Source of the DNA: UMGS172 sp045651745
Lineage (GTDB): Bacteria; Bacillota; Clostridia; Oscillospirales; Acutalibacteraceae
Direction of reading: 5' to 3'
DNA length: 64,000 nucleotides
Assembly (NCBI GenBank): GCA_045651745.1
Contig: JAZRSW010000029.1
Span: forward strand, 1-64,000
Below the pieces are notes generated by a model. That model was not told the DNA's origin and did no database searches. It worked only from the letters and a program-made list of their open reading frames with translations. Below are positions 51,084 to 60,321 of this stretch, piece by piece (position 1 is the stretch's first letter; every line of letters begins with the position of its first letter). A program made the translations under genes and the position numbers.

Positions 51084-52973
51084 TTATCCTGCATAATCGA
51101 AATTGTAATCGTAATCAAAGTCACCGTAACCTGCGTCACCGTAATAATCATTACCATAACCGTCATTACCATAGCCGTAATCAGGGGTGCTTGCGCCGTT
51201 GATATAGTATTCCAATATGCTGATAAGGTCTTCAGGCACACCTGCATCTTTTAATGCGGTGGTGATTTTTGTAAGGTCAAGTTCACTTGCCCATTCATCA
51301 GCCATGGTGCTATCCAAGGTCTTATCTCTTTCCGGCATGGATACCTTTTGAGGCTCGGTCTCGGTTGCTTCAATTGTAATTCCGAAGAATGTTTTATCCT
51401 TGCTTATAACGTCAACCGAAAGTTTTGCGGTTTCCTTGGTGCTTGCAAAGTCAAGTTCAAGCCCCAAATCGAGAAGTTCGATTGCGCTTAACACTGAGCT
51501 GTCGGGGATGGCAAGTTTGAGCGCCTCTTTTGTGGGTTTAACAGAAATTTTACCACTCACAATCCCGTCTTTAATTTTAGAATCATCATAATCGGTAACG
51601 CTAATGGTAGCGTACTCTTTTGTAGCAACCGTCACGGTGTATTTTGCGTTTACAACGCCCTTAACCTCGGCACCTTCACCTTTTATAACAAAGTTACGAC
51701 AAACAAGCTCGGATGCAAAATCGTCGCCGTCCTTTGCTGTGGCGTAATAAAAAATTTCTATACCCTTAACTTCGATTGTACGACCTACGATTTTATGAGA
51801 TTTATCAACGTAATCAATGATTGTTACTACGTCTTCATTTTCATAATCCAACTCATTAATTTCATCTAATAAGTCTTCAATTCCCTCTTTATATCCACCG
51901 TAAAGTTCGTTGGTACTTTCAAGTAAACCTTCTTTTTTGAGGTATTTGGCAATACTATCAAGTTGCTTTTTAATGTCTTTGTCGTTCTTGGCTTCCTTTA
52001 AGACGTTCTTTGCAATCTTAATAGCGGCTTTTGTGTCAAGATTAAACTCAAGCACAACAACATCCTGCTCGATACCGCCAATCTCAAGAGTATCCTTGGA
52101 CTTCTCAACGTCGTTCAATTCGTTAACGACAATTTCAAGATATTTGTCAATAATCTTATCTAATTCGTCATCAGAAGGCAATGCTTTGAGGAACTCGTCG
52201 TCATATAAAAACTTCTGATAATCAATAGCGACGGCATCATTGCCGGCTTCAAGTTTAAGATACTTGTCACTCAACGACAAAACAGCAACGTAGAACTCCT
52301 GCTTGCTCATATTAGCAATAGTTGTCAAATCCACAATTGTTTTGCCGGATATTTCAAGGCCTGTTTCACTCAAATAAACATCGTCTTTAACGTTAATTTT
52401 CTGGTTTATGGCAATGTTCTTCAACCAATCCAAATTCATATCAGGACCTACGTAATTTTTCAAAAGGTCGAGAACTTCATCGCTGACGTTAAACTTAATT
52501 TTACCTTGTGAAGCGCTATCCTTGCCAAAACTGTCAACAACCTTGCCGTAATAATCGGTAATATCGTGTGTTGAGTTTTTTAACTCCTGCAACTCAACAT
52601 ATTTAAAATAATCGTCAGCACTGCCGAAATTTTTAAGGAAAAATCCCTGAATTTCGGTAAAGAATATAGCGACAGCAACTGCAGCCGCTGCGATAACGGC
52701 TAAAACAGTGATAAGTATGGGTAACCAAACCTTCTTTTTCTTTTTGGGTGTGTCAAACTCAACCTCTGCAAAGGTATTGTCAGCGGTTTCTGCCTCGACG
52801 TTTTCAACCTCAACATTTTCTGCCTCAGTCTCAACCACAGGCTCTGCAACCGTTTCCTCAAGAACTGCTGTTTCTTCTACCGAAGTTTCGGCAACTTCAG
52901 CCACAGGTTCTCCGCAAGAAGCGCAGAATTTTGCATCCTCATTAAGTGGTGCTCCGCATTTAATACAATTCAT
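51084..52973 (-). CDS. Zinc-ribbon membrane protein with large extracytoplasmic domain
   Basis: 629 aa, function unknown. The N-terminal zinc ribbon has CIKCGAPLNEDAKFCASCG (two CxxC). An acidic Glu/Val-rich linker (about 25-80), one transmembrane helix (WLPILITVLAVIAAAAVAVAIFF, split here as about 84-106) and about 480 residues of Lys/Asp-rich outer domain follow. The C-terminus is a Gly/Tyr/Asp/Asn low-complexity tail (YGNDGYGNDYYGDAGYG and so on). Zinc-ribbon plus single helix proteins of this kind are frequent in Clostridia. The sequence before the ATG has GGGTGA at short spacing. Divergent from nothing nearby, and monocistronic by its promoter and the hairpin after it. Confidence 0.85.
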   Translation of the reverse strand: MNCIKCGAPLNEDAKFCASCGEPVAEVAETSVEETAVLEETVAEPVVETEAENVEVENVEAETADNTFAEVEFDTPKKKKKVWLPILITVLAVIAAAAVAVAIFFTEIQGFFLKNFGSADDYFKYVELQELKNSTHDITDYYGKVVDSFGKDSASQGKIKFNVSDEVLDLLKNYVGPDMNLDWLKNIAINQKINVKDDVYLSETGLEISGKTIVDLTTIANMSKQEFYVAVLSLSDKYLKLEAGNDAVAIDYQKFLYDDEFLKALPSDDELDKIIDKYLEIVVNELNDVEKSKDTLEIGGIEQDVVVLEFNLDTKAAIKIAKNVLKEAKNDKDIKKQLDSIAKYLKKEGLLESTNELYGGYKEGIEDLLDEINELDYENEDVVTIIDYVDKSHKIVGRTIEVKGIEIFYYATAKDGDDFASELVCRNFVIKGEGAEVKGVVNAKYTVTVATKEYATISVTDYDDSKIKDGIVSGKISVKPTKEALKLAIPDSSVLSAIELLDLGLELDFASTKETAKLSVDVISKDKTFFGITIEATETEPQKVSMPERDKTLDSTMADEWASELDLTKITTALKDAGVPEDLISILEYYINGASTPDYGYGNDGYGNDYYGDAGYGDFDYDYNFDYAG

Positions 52974-53025
52974 AATTTCACCCGAGCAGTTTTACCCGCT
53001 CTCTCCTCTCCTAATTTGTAATTTA

Positions 53026-53054
53026 ATTATACATCTTACATCTTATGTTTGCAA
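53026..53054 (-). promoter_or_regulatory. Promoter of the zinc-ribbon membrane protein
   Basis: Minus-strand TTGCAA (53054-53049), 17-base spacer and TATAAT (53031-53026), 53 bases before the ATG. Confidence 0.85.
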
Positions 53055-53115
53055 CAGTTTTTTAGTAATGCCACAGTTGTTATTGCCATATTATGACTTA
53101 TTACGCATTAAATTG

Positions 53116-53874
53116 CTAAAATGCCGTTTCTTTAGAAAACTCTCTGATACTGCAGCCATTCACCCTTTTAAACCATTGAGAAAAGTATGATAACGAGGAA
53201 AATCCTAAAATTTGCACAATCTCTTTAGAACTTTTTCCGCCGGTTAACAGCTCTTTCGCTTTTTGAAGCTTTAACTCATTGTAATATTTTTTTATACTTT
53301 CACCGGTATACCGTTTAAAAGCCTTTTTCAATGTTGTTTCACATACGTTACAGTGGCGTGCCATTTCCGCAATACATAACATACGATTTTGGGTTTCGAC
53401 CATAAAGTTGACCGTATCACGATATAAAAGCGCGTCGGATTGCTCGGAAAACATGGGAGTAAGGTTGCTTTTTTTGGTGCGCAAAATCAAAGCATTAAAA
53501 AGGATTTCTGCTATTGTATAATCCGGTTGAGATTGCTCAATTTCATCAATAAAAATATTCGCAAGCAACATATCAAGGTGTTTCAAACTATGCAACGAGA
53601 AGAAATCTTTTGTAAGGTTCGAATCTTTTAAAGTAAAATGCACCGATAAAAACTCGGTATCATTATTTGAAATAACTCTGTCACAATGAAACATCATAGG
53701 CGACCAAAGCGCCATATCGCCGGGGCTGAGTTGTATAACATTTTCGTTTATAGTAACCTCTAATTTCCCTTTAAGCACTATATTCACTTCATAAGTGTCA
53801 TGCGTATGCCCTTTGAAATTATGTGTATTATCAAATACAAAATGGTAATATTTAATTATTTTATCAATTTTCAT
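53116..53874 (-). CDS. AraC-family transcriptional regulator
   Basis: A 252-aa regulator. The N-terminal cupin sugar-sensing domain has FKGHTHDTYEVNIVLKG and LSPGDMALWSPMMFH. The C-terminal double HTH has MARHCNVCETTLKKAFKRY, LQKAKELLTGGKSSKEIVQ and the AraC signature ILGFSSLSYFSQWFKRVNG. AAGGTGA precedes the ATG. Divergent from the GH36 gene with a 116-bp shared control region that contains an inverted repeat; it probably activates that gene in response to an alpha-galactoside. Confidence 0.94.
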   Translation of the reverse strand: MKIDKIIKYYHFVFDNTHNFKGHTHDTYEVNIVLKGKLEVTINENVIQLSPGDMALWSPMMFHCDRVISNNDTEFLSVHFTLKDSNLTKDFFSLHSLKHLDMLLANIFIDEIEQSQPDYTIAEILFNALILRTKKSNLTPMFSEQSDALLYRDTVNFMVETQNRMLCIAEMARHCNVCETTLKKAFKRYTGESIKKYYNELKLQKAKELLTGGKSSKEIVQILGFSSLSYFSQWFKRVNGCSIREFSKETAF

Positions 53875-53923
53875 AACGTCACCTTCGCGTCTAAAATATA
53901 AACTTTTATGCCTTAAAACGAAT

Positions 53924-53975
53924 TTACTTGATATTTTATTATATTATAATGATTTTATAATAAATTTTCAAGTAA
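53924..53975. promoter_or_regulatory. Inverted repeat in the AraC/GH36 intergenic region
   Basis: TTACTTGA (53924-53931) and TCAAGTAA (53968-53975), 36 bases apart around two TATAAT-like sequences. Candidate AraC-type operator. Confidence 0.45.
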
Positions 53976-53990
53976 TGAGGGTGTATAAAA

Positions 53991-55838
53991 ATGTATTATG
54001 TAAAAGTTTCTACAATTAATGGCGTTGAGGCCGAATTCACTTTACCCGAAATAAAAGAGCAGATTTGTGAAAACAATGGTATAACAGTTAGCATAAGTCA
54101 AGAAAACAAATGTTGGAAAATTAAAGCCGATTGTGAAACCGATGAAATTTGCCGTGTAATTCATCGTTATACCACACCTTTGCGCAATTTCAACAGTGTA
54201 ATAGTGCCGGATGGTGGCCGTGAGTATCCTACAACGATACATACTATTAATTTTTGGAGTTTTAAACGCGAATCGTTGGTTTCAAACGTCAGAACACCGT
54301 TATATATTTTTTGCGGTCAAAATAATAATGCATCGTTTTGCTTTGGCGTTATCGGTAAAGATTATGAAAGAGCTTTCAGATGTGTTGAACCTTTTAATAG
54401 TCGAGCACTCCTTGCCTATTCCCGCAAGTTAACCGTTGAAGTAGATTGCAAAATTCCGCAAGAATATAGAAACAACTCTTATGAAGAACTATTGTATTTG
54501 AGAGATACTAAAGAAGATTGTGAGATTCCGTGGACAGAACAACTTTCTGAGTTTTATGATATCAGAATACAAAAAGACGGCAGCCTTTATCCTTATGTAA
54601 AAAAAGGTATGATGCCACTTTGGTGCAGTTGGACCGATTGGTTTTCTGATGACGTTACAGAAGAAGTTATAATGGACAATGTAAAGGCAGGTATGGAATT
54701 AGGAATAACCAACTATATCATCGATGACGGTTGGTTCGGTCCCGGACTTGATAATCCTTATGAAGTTCGTCTTAATATAGGCGATTGGGAGTGCGACCCT
54801 AAAAAAATCAAAGACCTTAAATCTCTTTCAAAGCGCATACACGACGCAGGCGCAAATGCTATAATCTGGTGCGCTCCCCACGCGGTTGGTATAGACGCTA
54901 AATGCCGTAAAGAAAGATTGCCGTATTTAATGAAAGACGAAAAAGGAGAACTCATCGAAACACCAAACAAGTTTAATATTCTTTGTTTGCGTAGCCCCGA
55001 GTCAAGAGAAATAATGGCTCAAATTTGCGCCGACCTTATTACAAAATATGATACAGACGGCGCAAAATACGACCTTTATAACTGCATACCGGCGACAAAG
55101 TGTTGTTCCTGTGAGCATGAGCATGACACAGACTCAATGGTAATTGGTCTCGAAAGAACTATGAAGGCTATTTGGGATAAGGTTTATGAAACCAAGCAAG
55201 ATTATATCGTCGAGCTAAAGCAAAACTATGGCGGTAGCAATCTCGCGACATTCGGTACAATGATGCGAGCTGGAGATACTCCCTATTGTCCCGAAGGCAA
55301 TTTTATGCGCACGGCATATATCCAAGCATATACTCCGTATGCTATAAATGATTATCAAACCATTTCAAATAATGATACGCCTTTATCAAATTCAAGGGTT
55401 ATTATCAAAATGATTGCAGTGGGCATTCCTACTTATTCAATGGATATAACAAAATTAAGTAAGGAAAATAAACAGGTCGTTAAATTCCTTAATAACTGGT
55501 ATATTGAAAACATAGTAGAAAAAGAGCACTACAAGCGCCACGCCATTACTGCTTCACTTGATACGTGGGCAATATACCGTGAAACCGAGGATATATATTT
55601 CCTTTTAAACACCGCCCAGAACTTAACGTTGAAGAATAAAGATTTTCAAATTTTAAACGGTTGTTTCAACAATTTTGTTGTATTAAAATCCGAAGAAAAA
55701 GCAGAGTTTGAATTAAAATATTATGATGTTTTTGGAAATCTTTATAAAACCGAAACAAAGAATCTATATAACGGTGTAGAGATTGATAAGGCAACATCTC
55801 TTGTAACCGGTCGATACCTTGGTAGTACAAACAAATAA
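53991..55838 (+). CDS. Alpha-galactosidase-like glycoside hydrolase (GH36/GH-D clan)
   Basis: A 615-aa cytoplasmic enzyme. N-terminal beta domain (about 1-190), then the TIM barrel with WCSWTDWF, YIIDDGWFGPG, NAIIWCAPHAVG and the nucleophile region DGAKYDLYNC (Asp in K-x-D, about residue 364), and later RAGDTPYCPEGNFMR. These match clan GH-D (GH36/GH27), which releases alpha-linked galactose with retention. A Cys-rich KCCSCEHEHD insert follows the nucleophile. No signal peptide, so the substrate is imported. GAGGGTG precedes the ATG. Controlled by the divergent AraC gene. No transporter gene is adjacent. Confidence 0.88.
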   Translation: MYYVKVSTINGVEAEFTLPEIKEQICENNGITVSISQENKCWKIKADCETDEICRVIHRYTTPLRNFNSVIVPDGGREYPTTIHTINFWSFKRESLVSNVRTPLYIFCGQNNNASFCFGVIGKDYERAFRCVEPFNSRALLAYSRKLTVEVDCKIPQEYRNNSYEELLYLRDTKEDCEIPWTEQLSEFYDIRIQKDGSLYPYVKKGMMPLWCSWTDWFSDDVTEEVIMDNVKAGMELGITNYIIDDGWFGPGLDNPYEVRLNIGDWECDPKKIKDLKSLSKRIHDAGANAIIWCAPHAVGIDAKCRKERLPYLMKDEKGELIETPNKFNILCLRSPESREIMAQICADLITKYDTDGAKYDLYNCIPATKCCSCEHEHDTDSMVIGLERTMKAIWDKVYETKQDYIVELKQNYGGSNLATFGTMMRAGDTPYCPEGNFMRTAYIQAYTPYAINDYQTISNNDTPLSNSRVIIKMIAVGIPTYSMDITKLSKENKQVVKFLNNWYIENIVEKEHYKRHAITASLDTWAIYRETEDIYFLLNTAQNLTLKNKDFQILNGCFNNFVVLKSEEKAEFELKYYDVFGNLYKTETKNLYNGVEIDKATSLVTGRYLGSTNK

Positions 55839-55850
55839 TAATAAATTGTT

Positions 55851-55892
55851 AAAGAAAAACGTTCTCCTTCATACCGAGAGCGTCTTTCTTTT
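55851..55892 (+). terminator. Terminator after the GH36 gene
   Basis: AAAGAAAAACGTTCTC (55851-55866) pairs imperfectly with GAGAGCGTCTTTCTTTT (55876-55892). Confidence 0.65.
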
Positions 55893-55950
55893 ACTGCTGA
55901 TGTGCTCGAAAATATAAGGTATATCCTTATTTAAAATACCCGACGATTTA

Positions 55951-55979
55951 TTGACTTTTTCGACAAAAAATGCTAATAT
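55951..55979 (+). promoter_or_regulatory. Promoter of the YwaF-like gene
   Basis: TTGACT (55951-55956), 17-base spacer and TAATAT (55974-55979) with extended TG at 55971-55972. Confidence 0.85.
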
Positions 55980-56053
55980 AAAAAAGCGGAAACCGAATTC
56001 GGTTTATTAAATGAGGGGGAACTTGTGTTTTACTAAAAACGCAAGAAAGAAAA

Positions 56054-56890
56054 ATGTTTATAAAAGAATTTTTAGGGTTTTCAGGGGCGGACGGTACATC
56101 ATATTGGCGTGAACCCGAGGGCGCATATACCTGGCAGCACTTAACCTTTGTAACAAGTTTACTTATAGTAATGGCGGTTTTGGCGGTTATTTTCGGTCGC
56201 GCTTTCAAAAATAAACCCGACAAAGAAAAGAACAAGGTTTTAATTTGGTCGGCAATTCTTATCGACGGGTTTGAGATTTTTAAAATAATTGTTCTCTGCG
56301 CTAAAAGTGACAGTCCTGACCGTTGGCAAACATTACTGCCTTTGTTTTTGTGCAGTATACAGTTGTTTGCATTGCCGTTGGCGGCATTTACCAAAAATCG
56401 ACTTAAAGAAGCGTCGTTGGATTTTGTTATGATTTTCGGTATTTTGGGCGCAATTGTCGGCACATACGGTGCGGCTCAAAACTATAACGCTTATCCCATT
56501 TTCTCAATCGAGAACATTTCGTCAGGCGTTACCCATACGATTTCGGGTTTTGCTTCATTATATATAATGATAAGCGGTATGCACAGTATGAAAAAGAAAA
56601 ACATATCTATCACTTGCCTTATACTCGGTTTCTTCTGTGCGCTGGCGTATGTCGTAAACATCCTCATTGATTACAATTATATGTTCTTGATGAACCACGA
56701 CGGCACACCGTATCAAATTTTCTATGATTTAGTCGGCGGGCACAAAGTTTTATATCCGCTTATAGTTGTGGGATTATTTGTAGTTTACATAGTCGCCTTT
56801 TACGGCATTTACTATGCCGTTTGCAACAAACACAAACAGTCGACAACAGAAACAATAGAGCAAGAAAAAGAACCAGTATTAATGAAGTAA
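56054..56890 (+). CDS. YwaF/TIGR02206-type integral membrane protein
   Basis: A 278-aa protein with about seven helices. Family features include the aromatic N-terminus with YWREPEGAYTWQHLTF, DKEKNKVLIWSAI, LLPLFLCSIQLFALPLAAF (the conserved LPLxLC stretch), GAIVGTYGAA and NYMFLMNHDGTPYQIFYD. The TMEM164/YwaF family is of uncertain function. The ribosome site is weak (AAGAAAG), while a strong GAGGGGG lies 35 bases upstream, so translation may be low. It ends at a perfect terminator. Confidence 0.88.
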   Translation: MFIKEFLGFSGADGTSYWREPEGAYTWQHLTFVTSLLIVMAVLAVIFGRAFKNKPDKEKNKVLIWSAILIDGFEIFKIIVLCAKSDSPDRWQTLLPLFLCSIQLFALPLAAFTKNRLKEASLDFVMIFGILGAIVGTYGAAQNYNAYPIFSIENISSGVTHTISGFASLYIMISGMHSMKKKNISITCLILGFFCALAYVVNILIDYNYMFLMNHDGTPYQIFYDLVGGHKVLYPLIVVGLFVVYIVAFYGIYYAVCNKHKQSTTETIEQEKEPVLMK

Positions 56891-56894
56891 TAAC

Positions 56895-56936
56895 AAAAAC
56901 GGATTGGAAGCTAGACTTCCAATCCGTTTTTTATTT
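56895..56936 (+). terminator. Terminator after the YwaF-like gene
   Basis: Perfect 16-bp stem AAAAACGGATTGGAAG (56895-56910) with CTTCCAATCCGTTTTT (56916-56931), 5-nt loop. Confidence 0.94.
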
Positions 56937-56959
56937 TGTCACAGACAAAACAACAAGCA

Positions 56960-56984
56960 CCCCAAAAGCATCTGACTTTTGGGG
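56960..56984 (-). terminator. Terminator after the FAD oxidoreductase gene
   Basis: CCCCAAAAG (56960-56968) pairs with CTTTTGGGG (56976-56984), perfect 9-bp stem, 25 bases past the stop at 57009. The downstream T-run on the minus strand is weak. Confidence 0.7.
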
Positions 56985-57008
56985 CTTATCCCTTTAAAGC
57001 GGTGTTGT

Positions 57009-58220
57009 TTAGTTTAAGTTTAAATCTTTTTCGTGAAGGACCACACCGTTTTTGGCCAATGTTTCTTGAAGTTTTTTTACATCAAGTGTTGAAAAATCAT
57101 CGGTCATTGCTGCAGCAACACCTGCCGCCTCACCGGTTACGGCACAACAAGGAATTACCCTCATAATATCCCACATACTTTCGGTGACAGAGGTGCATCT
57201 TCCTGCTGTTATAAGGTTTTTAACAGTTTTGGAATACAGCGTTCTAAACGGAACTTCATACACCGGACCGCGTTTTCTCCAATCCGAAACCATTCCTATT
57301 GAATCCTCAAAATATTTGTGCACTTCTTTATCGTCAAGCGCATATTCTCCGACAATTTTTCTTGTCATACGAACCTGCGGTATGGTTGCTATCGTAGTCG
57401 GCAGAACTGTCGGGTCAATTTTTCTTTTTTTCTTTATATCTTCAAGAGTTGACGCGTGGGAAAGTTGCACCATTTCGGAAAGTTCATTGCCGTCTAAACC
57501 TGAAAATCTTCTGTTTACAAGAGTCTTTACTTGATTTTTCTCGTTTTTCTGGTCGTCGGGGATATCACAAAAGCCTAAAGAATTAAGCTTAAACCCTTTT
57601 TTCCCTACAAAATAATACCACGCCGCAAGCAAATTACCTTGCTTGAATGTTTCGGTGGGTGCGTCGGCAAATTTGGCAATGTCACAGTCACCCGTGGCAT
57701 CAACAACCGATTTTACGGCTATTGCTTGTCTGCCCGATTTGTTTTCGACTATCACGGCATCGATTTTATCATTGGACTTGCTTACGGCAACCGCATAAGT
57801 GCCGTAAAGTATTCTAACGCCCTCTTTTTGGAGCAACTGCTCAGCAAGAATAGCAAAAAGTTGAGCATTATACTGAACCTCAAATCGTTTGTTTTTTGAG
57901 CTTCTTTTTGATTTATCGTCACTATCAAGCCAATTATCAGGATATTGGTCCTCGTAGCCCATAGAAACAGAAAGCCTAAACAATTCCTCGGCAATACCGA
58001 AAGAAACCTGATGCCCACAACCGTCACACAAAGGTAGGTATATTGTAACAAGACCGGCAGTGCCTAAGCCCCCAAGCATATACTCTTTTTCGAGCAAAAC
58101 AACATTTTTGCCCTGTCTTGCGGCAGCTAGCGCCGCCGAAATACCACCGAACCCACCACCACAAACCAACACGTCACAAGACTCGGCGATTTTAGTTTCA
58201 ATGTGTTCTTTTATTATCAT
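57009..58220 (-). CDS. FAD-dependent oxidoreductase
   Basis: A 403-aa flavoprotein of the FAD-dependent oxidoreductase group (pfam12831-like). N-terminal FAD fold CDVLVCGGGFGGISAALAAARQ (read as two parts), the acidic VVLLEKEYMLGGLGTAG, SVVDATGDCDIAKFADAP and the C-terminal VKNLITAGRCTSVTESMWDI, which caps the flavin. GHQVSFGIAEELF and RMTRKIVGEYAL are typical. The substrate is unknown; relatives act in carbohydrate or cofactor catabolism. AGGAGG precedes the ATG. A monocistronic gene between two terminators. Confidence 0.88.
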   Translation of the reverse strand: MIIKEHIETKIAESCDVLVCGGGFGGISAALAAARQGKNVVLLEKEYMLGGLGTAGLVTIYLPLCDGCGHQVSFGIAEELFRLSVSMGYEDQYPDNWLDSDDKSKRSSKNKRFEVQYNAQLFAILAEQLLQKEGVRILYGTYAVAVSKSNDKIDAVIVENKSGRQAIAVKSVVDATGDCDIAKFADAPTETFKQGNLLAAWYYFVGKKGFKLNSLGFCDIPDDQKNEKNQVKTLVNRRFSGLDGNELSEMVQLSHASTLEDIKKKRKIDPTVLPTTIATIPQVRMTRKIVGEYALDDKEVHKYFEDSIGMVSDWRKRGPVYEVPFRTLYSKTVKNLITAGRCTSVTESMWDIMRVIPCCAVTGEAAGVAAAMTDDFSTLDVKKLQETLAKNGVVLHEKDLNLN

Positions 58221-58305
58221 AGAACTTTACCTCCTGTCACTTTAACAACAGTATATCATAATAGAAGCAAAAAGTATATATCGATTTTTTGCAACCCTTT
58301 CTTAT

Positions 58306-59172
58306 TTACCGCGCAAACCTTTGCGCATATCCACATCTTTTGCAAAGTTCTTCGGAAGCCACAGAGCATTTAAACCCGTCAAGTATATCAGTTGCCCTTT
58401 TAGACTGTAAAATCGATTTTAAATCTTGTTCAAAAATATTTCCCAGTCCAATAATGCCATTGCTATCAAGACAACATGGGACAATAGTGCCGTCAACAAG
58501 AATGCCAAATTGGTCCTTTAGCCCATAACAGCGAAACTTATTTCCCTTAATTTCGGCATTACTGTCAGGCCATTCAAAACGTTCTCCAAACTCGACAAAA
58601 ACCTTGTCTTTTATCCTGATACCTCGGGTGTTTTCTTCCCACTCTCCCGATATGTTTTGCTTGAGAACTCTTAAAGCAAATTTATTTCTTCCATTGTCAA
58701 AACCTTTGTTCCAAAGACGAAATACCACAATAATGCCGGCGCCGGCGGCACTATTTGCGAAGTCAGCAAGGCTGCATATATATCTCGCATAATCCTCGTC
58801 GCCACCGTTTTCAAAGCTATGTAAAGATATATTGACTTTGTGTAACATAGCGTCTAATAGTTCTTGCTTTCTTTTGCCTAAAAGTGTGCCGTTAGTAGTT
58901 ATAATCGATTTGTACCCTCGCTCACCTGCAAGCTTTATAAATTCGTGAAGTTGCGGATGAACAAGTGGCTCACCCATCAAATGATAATAAATATACTCTG
59001 TATAGCCTTTAAGCTTATCGAGAATATACTTAAATTCCTCAACACTCATCTGTCGCAAATCACGGCTATGTCCGTGACAGAAAGAACAGTTCATGTTGCA
59101 TATATTTGTAATTTCTATGTAAACCTTATTATACAAACCTTTCCTCACCTGTTTCAAAAAATAGCGTTCCAA
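58306..59172 (-). CDS. Radical SAM/SPASM-type protein
   Basis: A 288-aa radical SAM enzyme. The [4Fe-4S]-SAM motif is CNMNCSFC (Cx3Cx2C) at about residues 27-34, followed by YYHLMGEPLVHPQL and SIITTNGTLLG. The C-terminal quarter has GTIVPCCLDSNGIIGLGNI and CSVASEELCKRCGY, a short SPASM-like auxiliary cluster. No peptide precursor gene is visible next to it, so no RiPP pathway is claimed. The start appears to be TTG 59172 with AAAGGG 8 bases upstream; a later GTG (59148) is possible. Confidence 0.88.
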   Translation of the reverse strand: MERYFLKQVRKGLYNKVYIEITNICNMNCSFCHGHSRDLRQMSVEEFKYILDKLKGYTEYIYYHLMGEPLVHPQLHEFIKLAGERGYKSIITTNGTLLGKRKQELLDAMLHKVNISLHSFENGGDEDYARYICSLADFANSAAGAGIIVVFRLWNKGFDNGRNKFALRVLKQNISGEWEENTRGIRIKDKVFVEFGERFEWPDSNAEIKGNKFRCYGLKDQFGILVDGTIVPCCLDSNGIIGLGNIFEQDLKSILQSKRATDILDGFKCSVASEELCKRCGYAQRFAR

Positions 59173-59231
59173 AGAATAATGCCCTTTGCATAAAACAAAA
59201 AGGCATTTGTTTGTTTAAAATTTGATTTGGA

Positions 59232-59279
59232 CGAGGATAGATAAATTTGTTCTTTTTGGGATAAACAAGATTGTCCTCG
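59232..59279 (-). terminator. Probable terminator-like hairpin after the GMP synthase gene
   Basis: CGAGGA (59232-59237) pairs with TCCTCG (59274-59279), with inner TTGTT/AACAA. No long T-run. A second hairpin, AATGCC/GGCATT, lies further on at about 59180-59210. Confidence 0.45.
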
Positions 59280-59290
59280 GACAATCGGTA

Positions 59291-60292
59291 TTATTCCCAC
59301 TCAATTGTTCCGACGGGCTTCGGTGTGAGGTCGTAGAGGACACGGTTGATACCCTCTACCTCTTTGGTGATACGGTCGGTGATTTTATGAAGCACTGCAT
59401 AAGGAATTTCCTCAATAGTAGCACTCATAGCGTCGGTGGTGTTAACTGCGCGGATAATTGCCGGCCAACCTTCATAACGGCTTTCGTCACGAACGCCGAC
59501 ACTCTTAATATCGGGAATAACAACAAAATACTGCCAAACCTTTTCGGCAAGACCGTTTTTGTCAAACTCGTCACGCAAAATTGCATCAGCCTCGCGAAGC
59601 GCAGCCAAACGGTCGCGGGTAATAGCACCCAAGCATCTTACACCCAAACCGGGGCCGGGGAACGGCTGACGGTATACCATACCGTGCGGCAAACCTAAAG
59701 CCTCGCCAACAACTCTTACTTCATCCTTGAAAAGCAACTTAATCGGCTCAACAAGTTTGAAATTAAGGTCCTCGGGCAATCCGCCAACGTTGTGGTGTGA
59801 TTTAACAGCCTTTTTGCCCTCTGCCTGCTTAACGCTTTCCAAAATATCGGGATAAATTGTGCCTTGAGCCAAAAACTCAACGCCCTCTAATTTTCTTGCT
59901 TCATCAGCAAAAACCTCGATAAACTCCTTACCGATAATCTTTCTTTTGCTTTCGGGGTCGCTGACACCTGCCAATAAATTTAAAAATCTATCAGTAGCGT
60001 CAACATAAATCAAGTTTGCATCAAGTTCATCGCCAAAAATCTTAACAACATTTTCCGACTCATCTTTTCTCATCAAACCGTGGTTTACATGAACACAGGT
60101 GAGCTGTTTGCCGATGGCCTTTATGAGCAATGCGGCTACAACCGAAGAATCAACACCACCGGACAAAGCCAACAAAACTTTGCTGTCTTTAACCTGCTCA
60201 CGAATAGCTTTGACCTGGCTCTCGATAAAAGCATTTGCCAACTCGAACGTTGTGATACGAGCCATAGACTCAGGACGTACATTTGTATCCAT
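59291..60292 (-). CDS. guaA: GMP synthase, stand-alone ATP pyrophosphatase subunit
   Basis: A 333-aa protein matching only the C-terminal part of GuaA: the PP-loop LLALSGGVDSSVVAALL (about 42-58), CVHVNHGLMRKDES, the lysine-rich VKSHHNVGGLPED and the C-terminal dimerisation domain with RQPFPGPGLGVRCLG and the terminal LTPKPVGTIEWE. Usual GuaA is about 510 aa with an N-terminal glutaminase; here that part is absent and not nearby in the window. Split GMP synthase is known in archaea. The glutaminase subunit is probably encoded elsewhere, or free ammonia is used. GGAGG precedes the ATG. Lies 29 bp after the CofE-like gene. Confidence 0.92.
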   Translation of the reverse strand: MDTNVRPESMARITTFELANAFIESQVKAIREQVKDSKVLLALSGGVDSSVVAALLIKAIGKQLTCVHVNHGLMRKDESENVVKIFGDELDANLIYVDATDRFLNLLAGVSDPESKRKIIGKEFIEVFADEARKLEGVEFLAQGTIYPDILESVKQAEGKKAVKSHHNVGGLPEDLNFKLVEPIKLLFKDEVRVVGEALGLPHGMVYRQPFPGPGLGVRCLGAITRDRLAALREADAILRDEFDKNGLAEKVWQYFVVIPDIKSVGVRDESRYEGWPAIIRAVNTTDAMSATIEEIPYAVLHKITDRITKEVEGINRVLYDLTPKPVGTIEWE

Positions 60293-60321
60293 TTTTATTT
60301 CCTCCTGTCTTTTTCAATATA

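Noticed and set aside
58306..59172. RiPP maturase cluster
   Set aside because: The radical SAM protein has a SPASM-like tail but no precursor peptide, protease or exporter gene is adjacent.
59222..59698. 158-aa plus-strand frame across the end of guaA
   Set aside because: Antisense of a conserved gene, with odd composition and no start signal.
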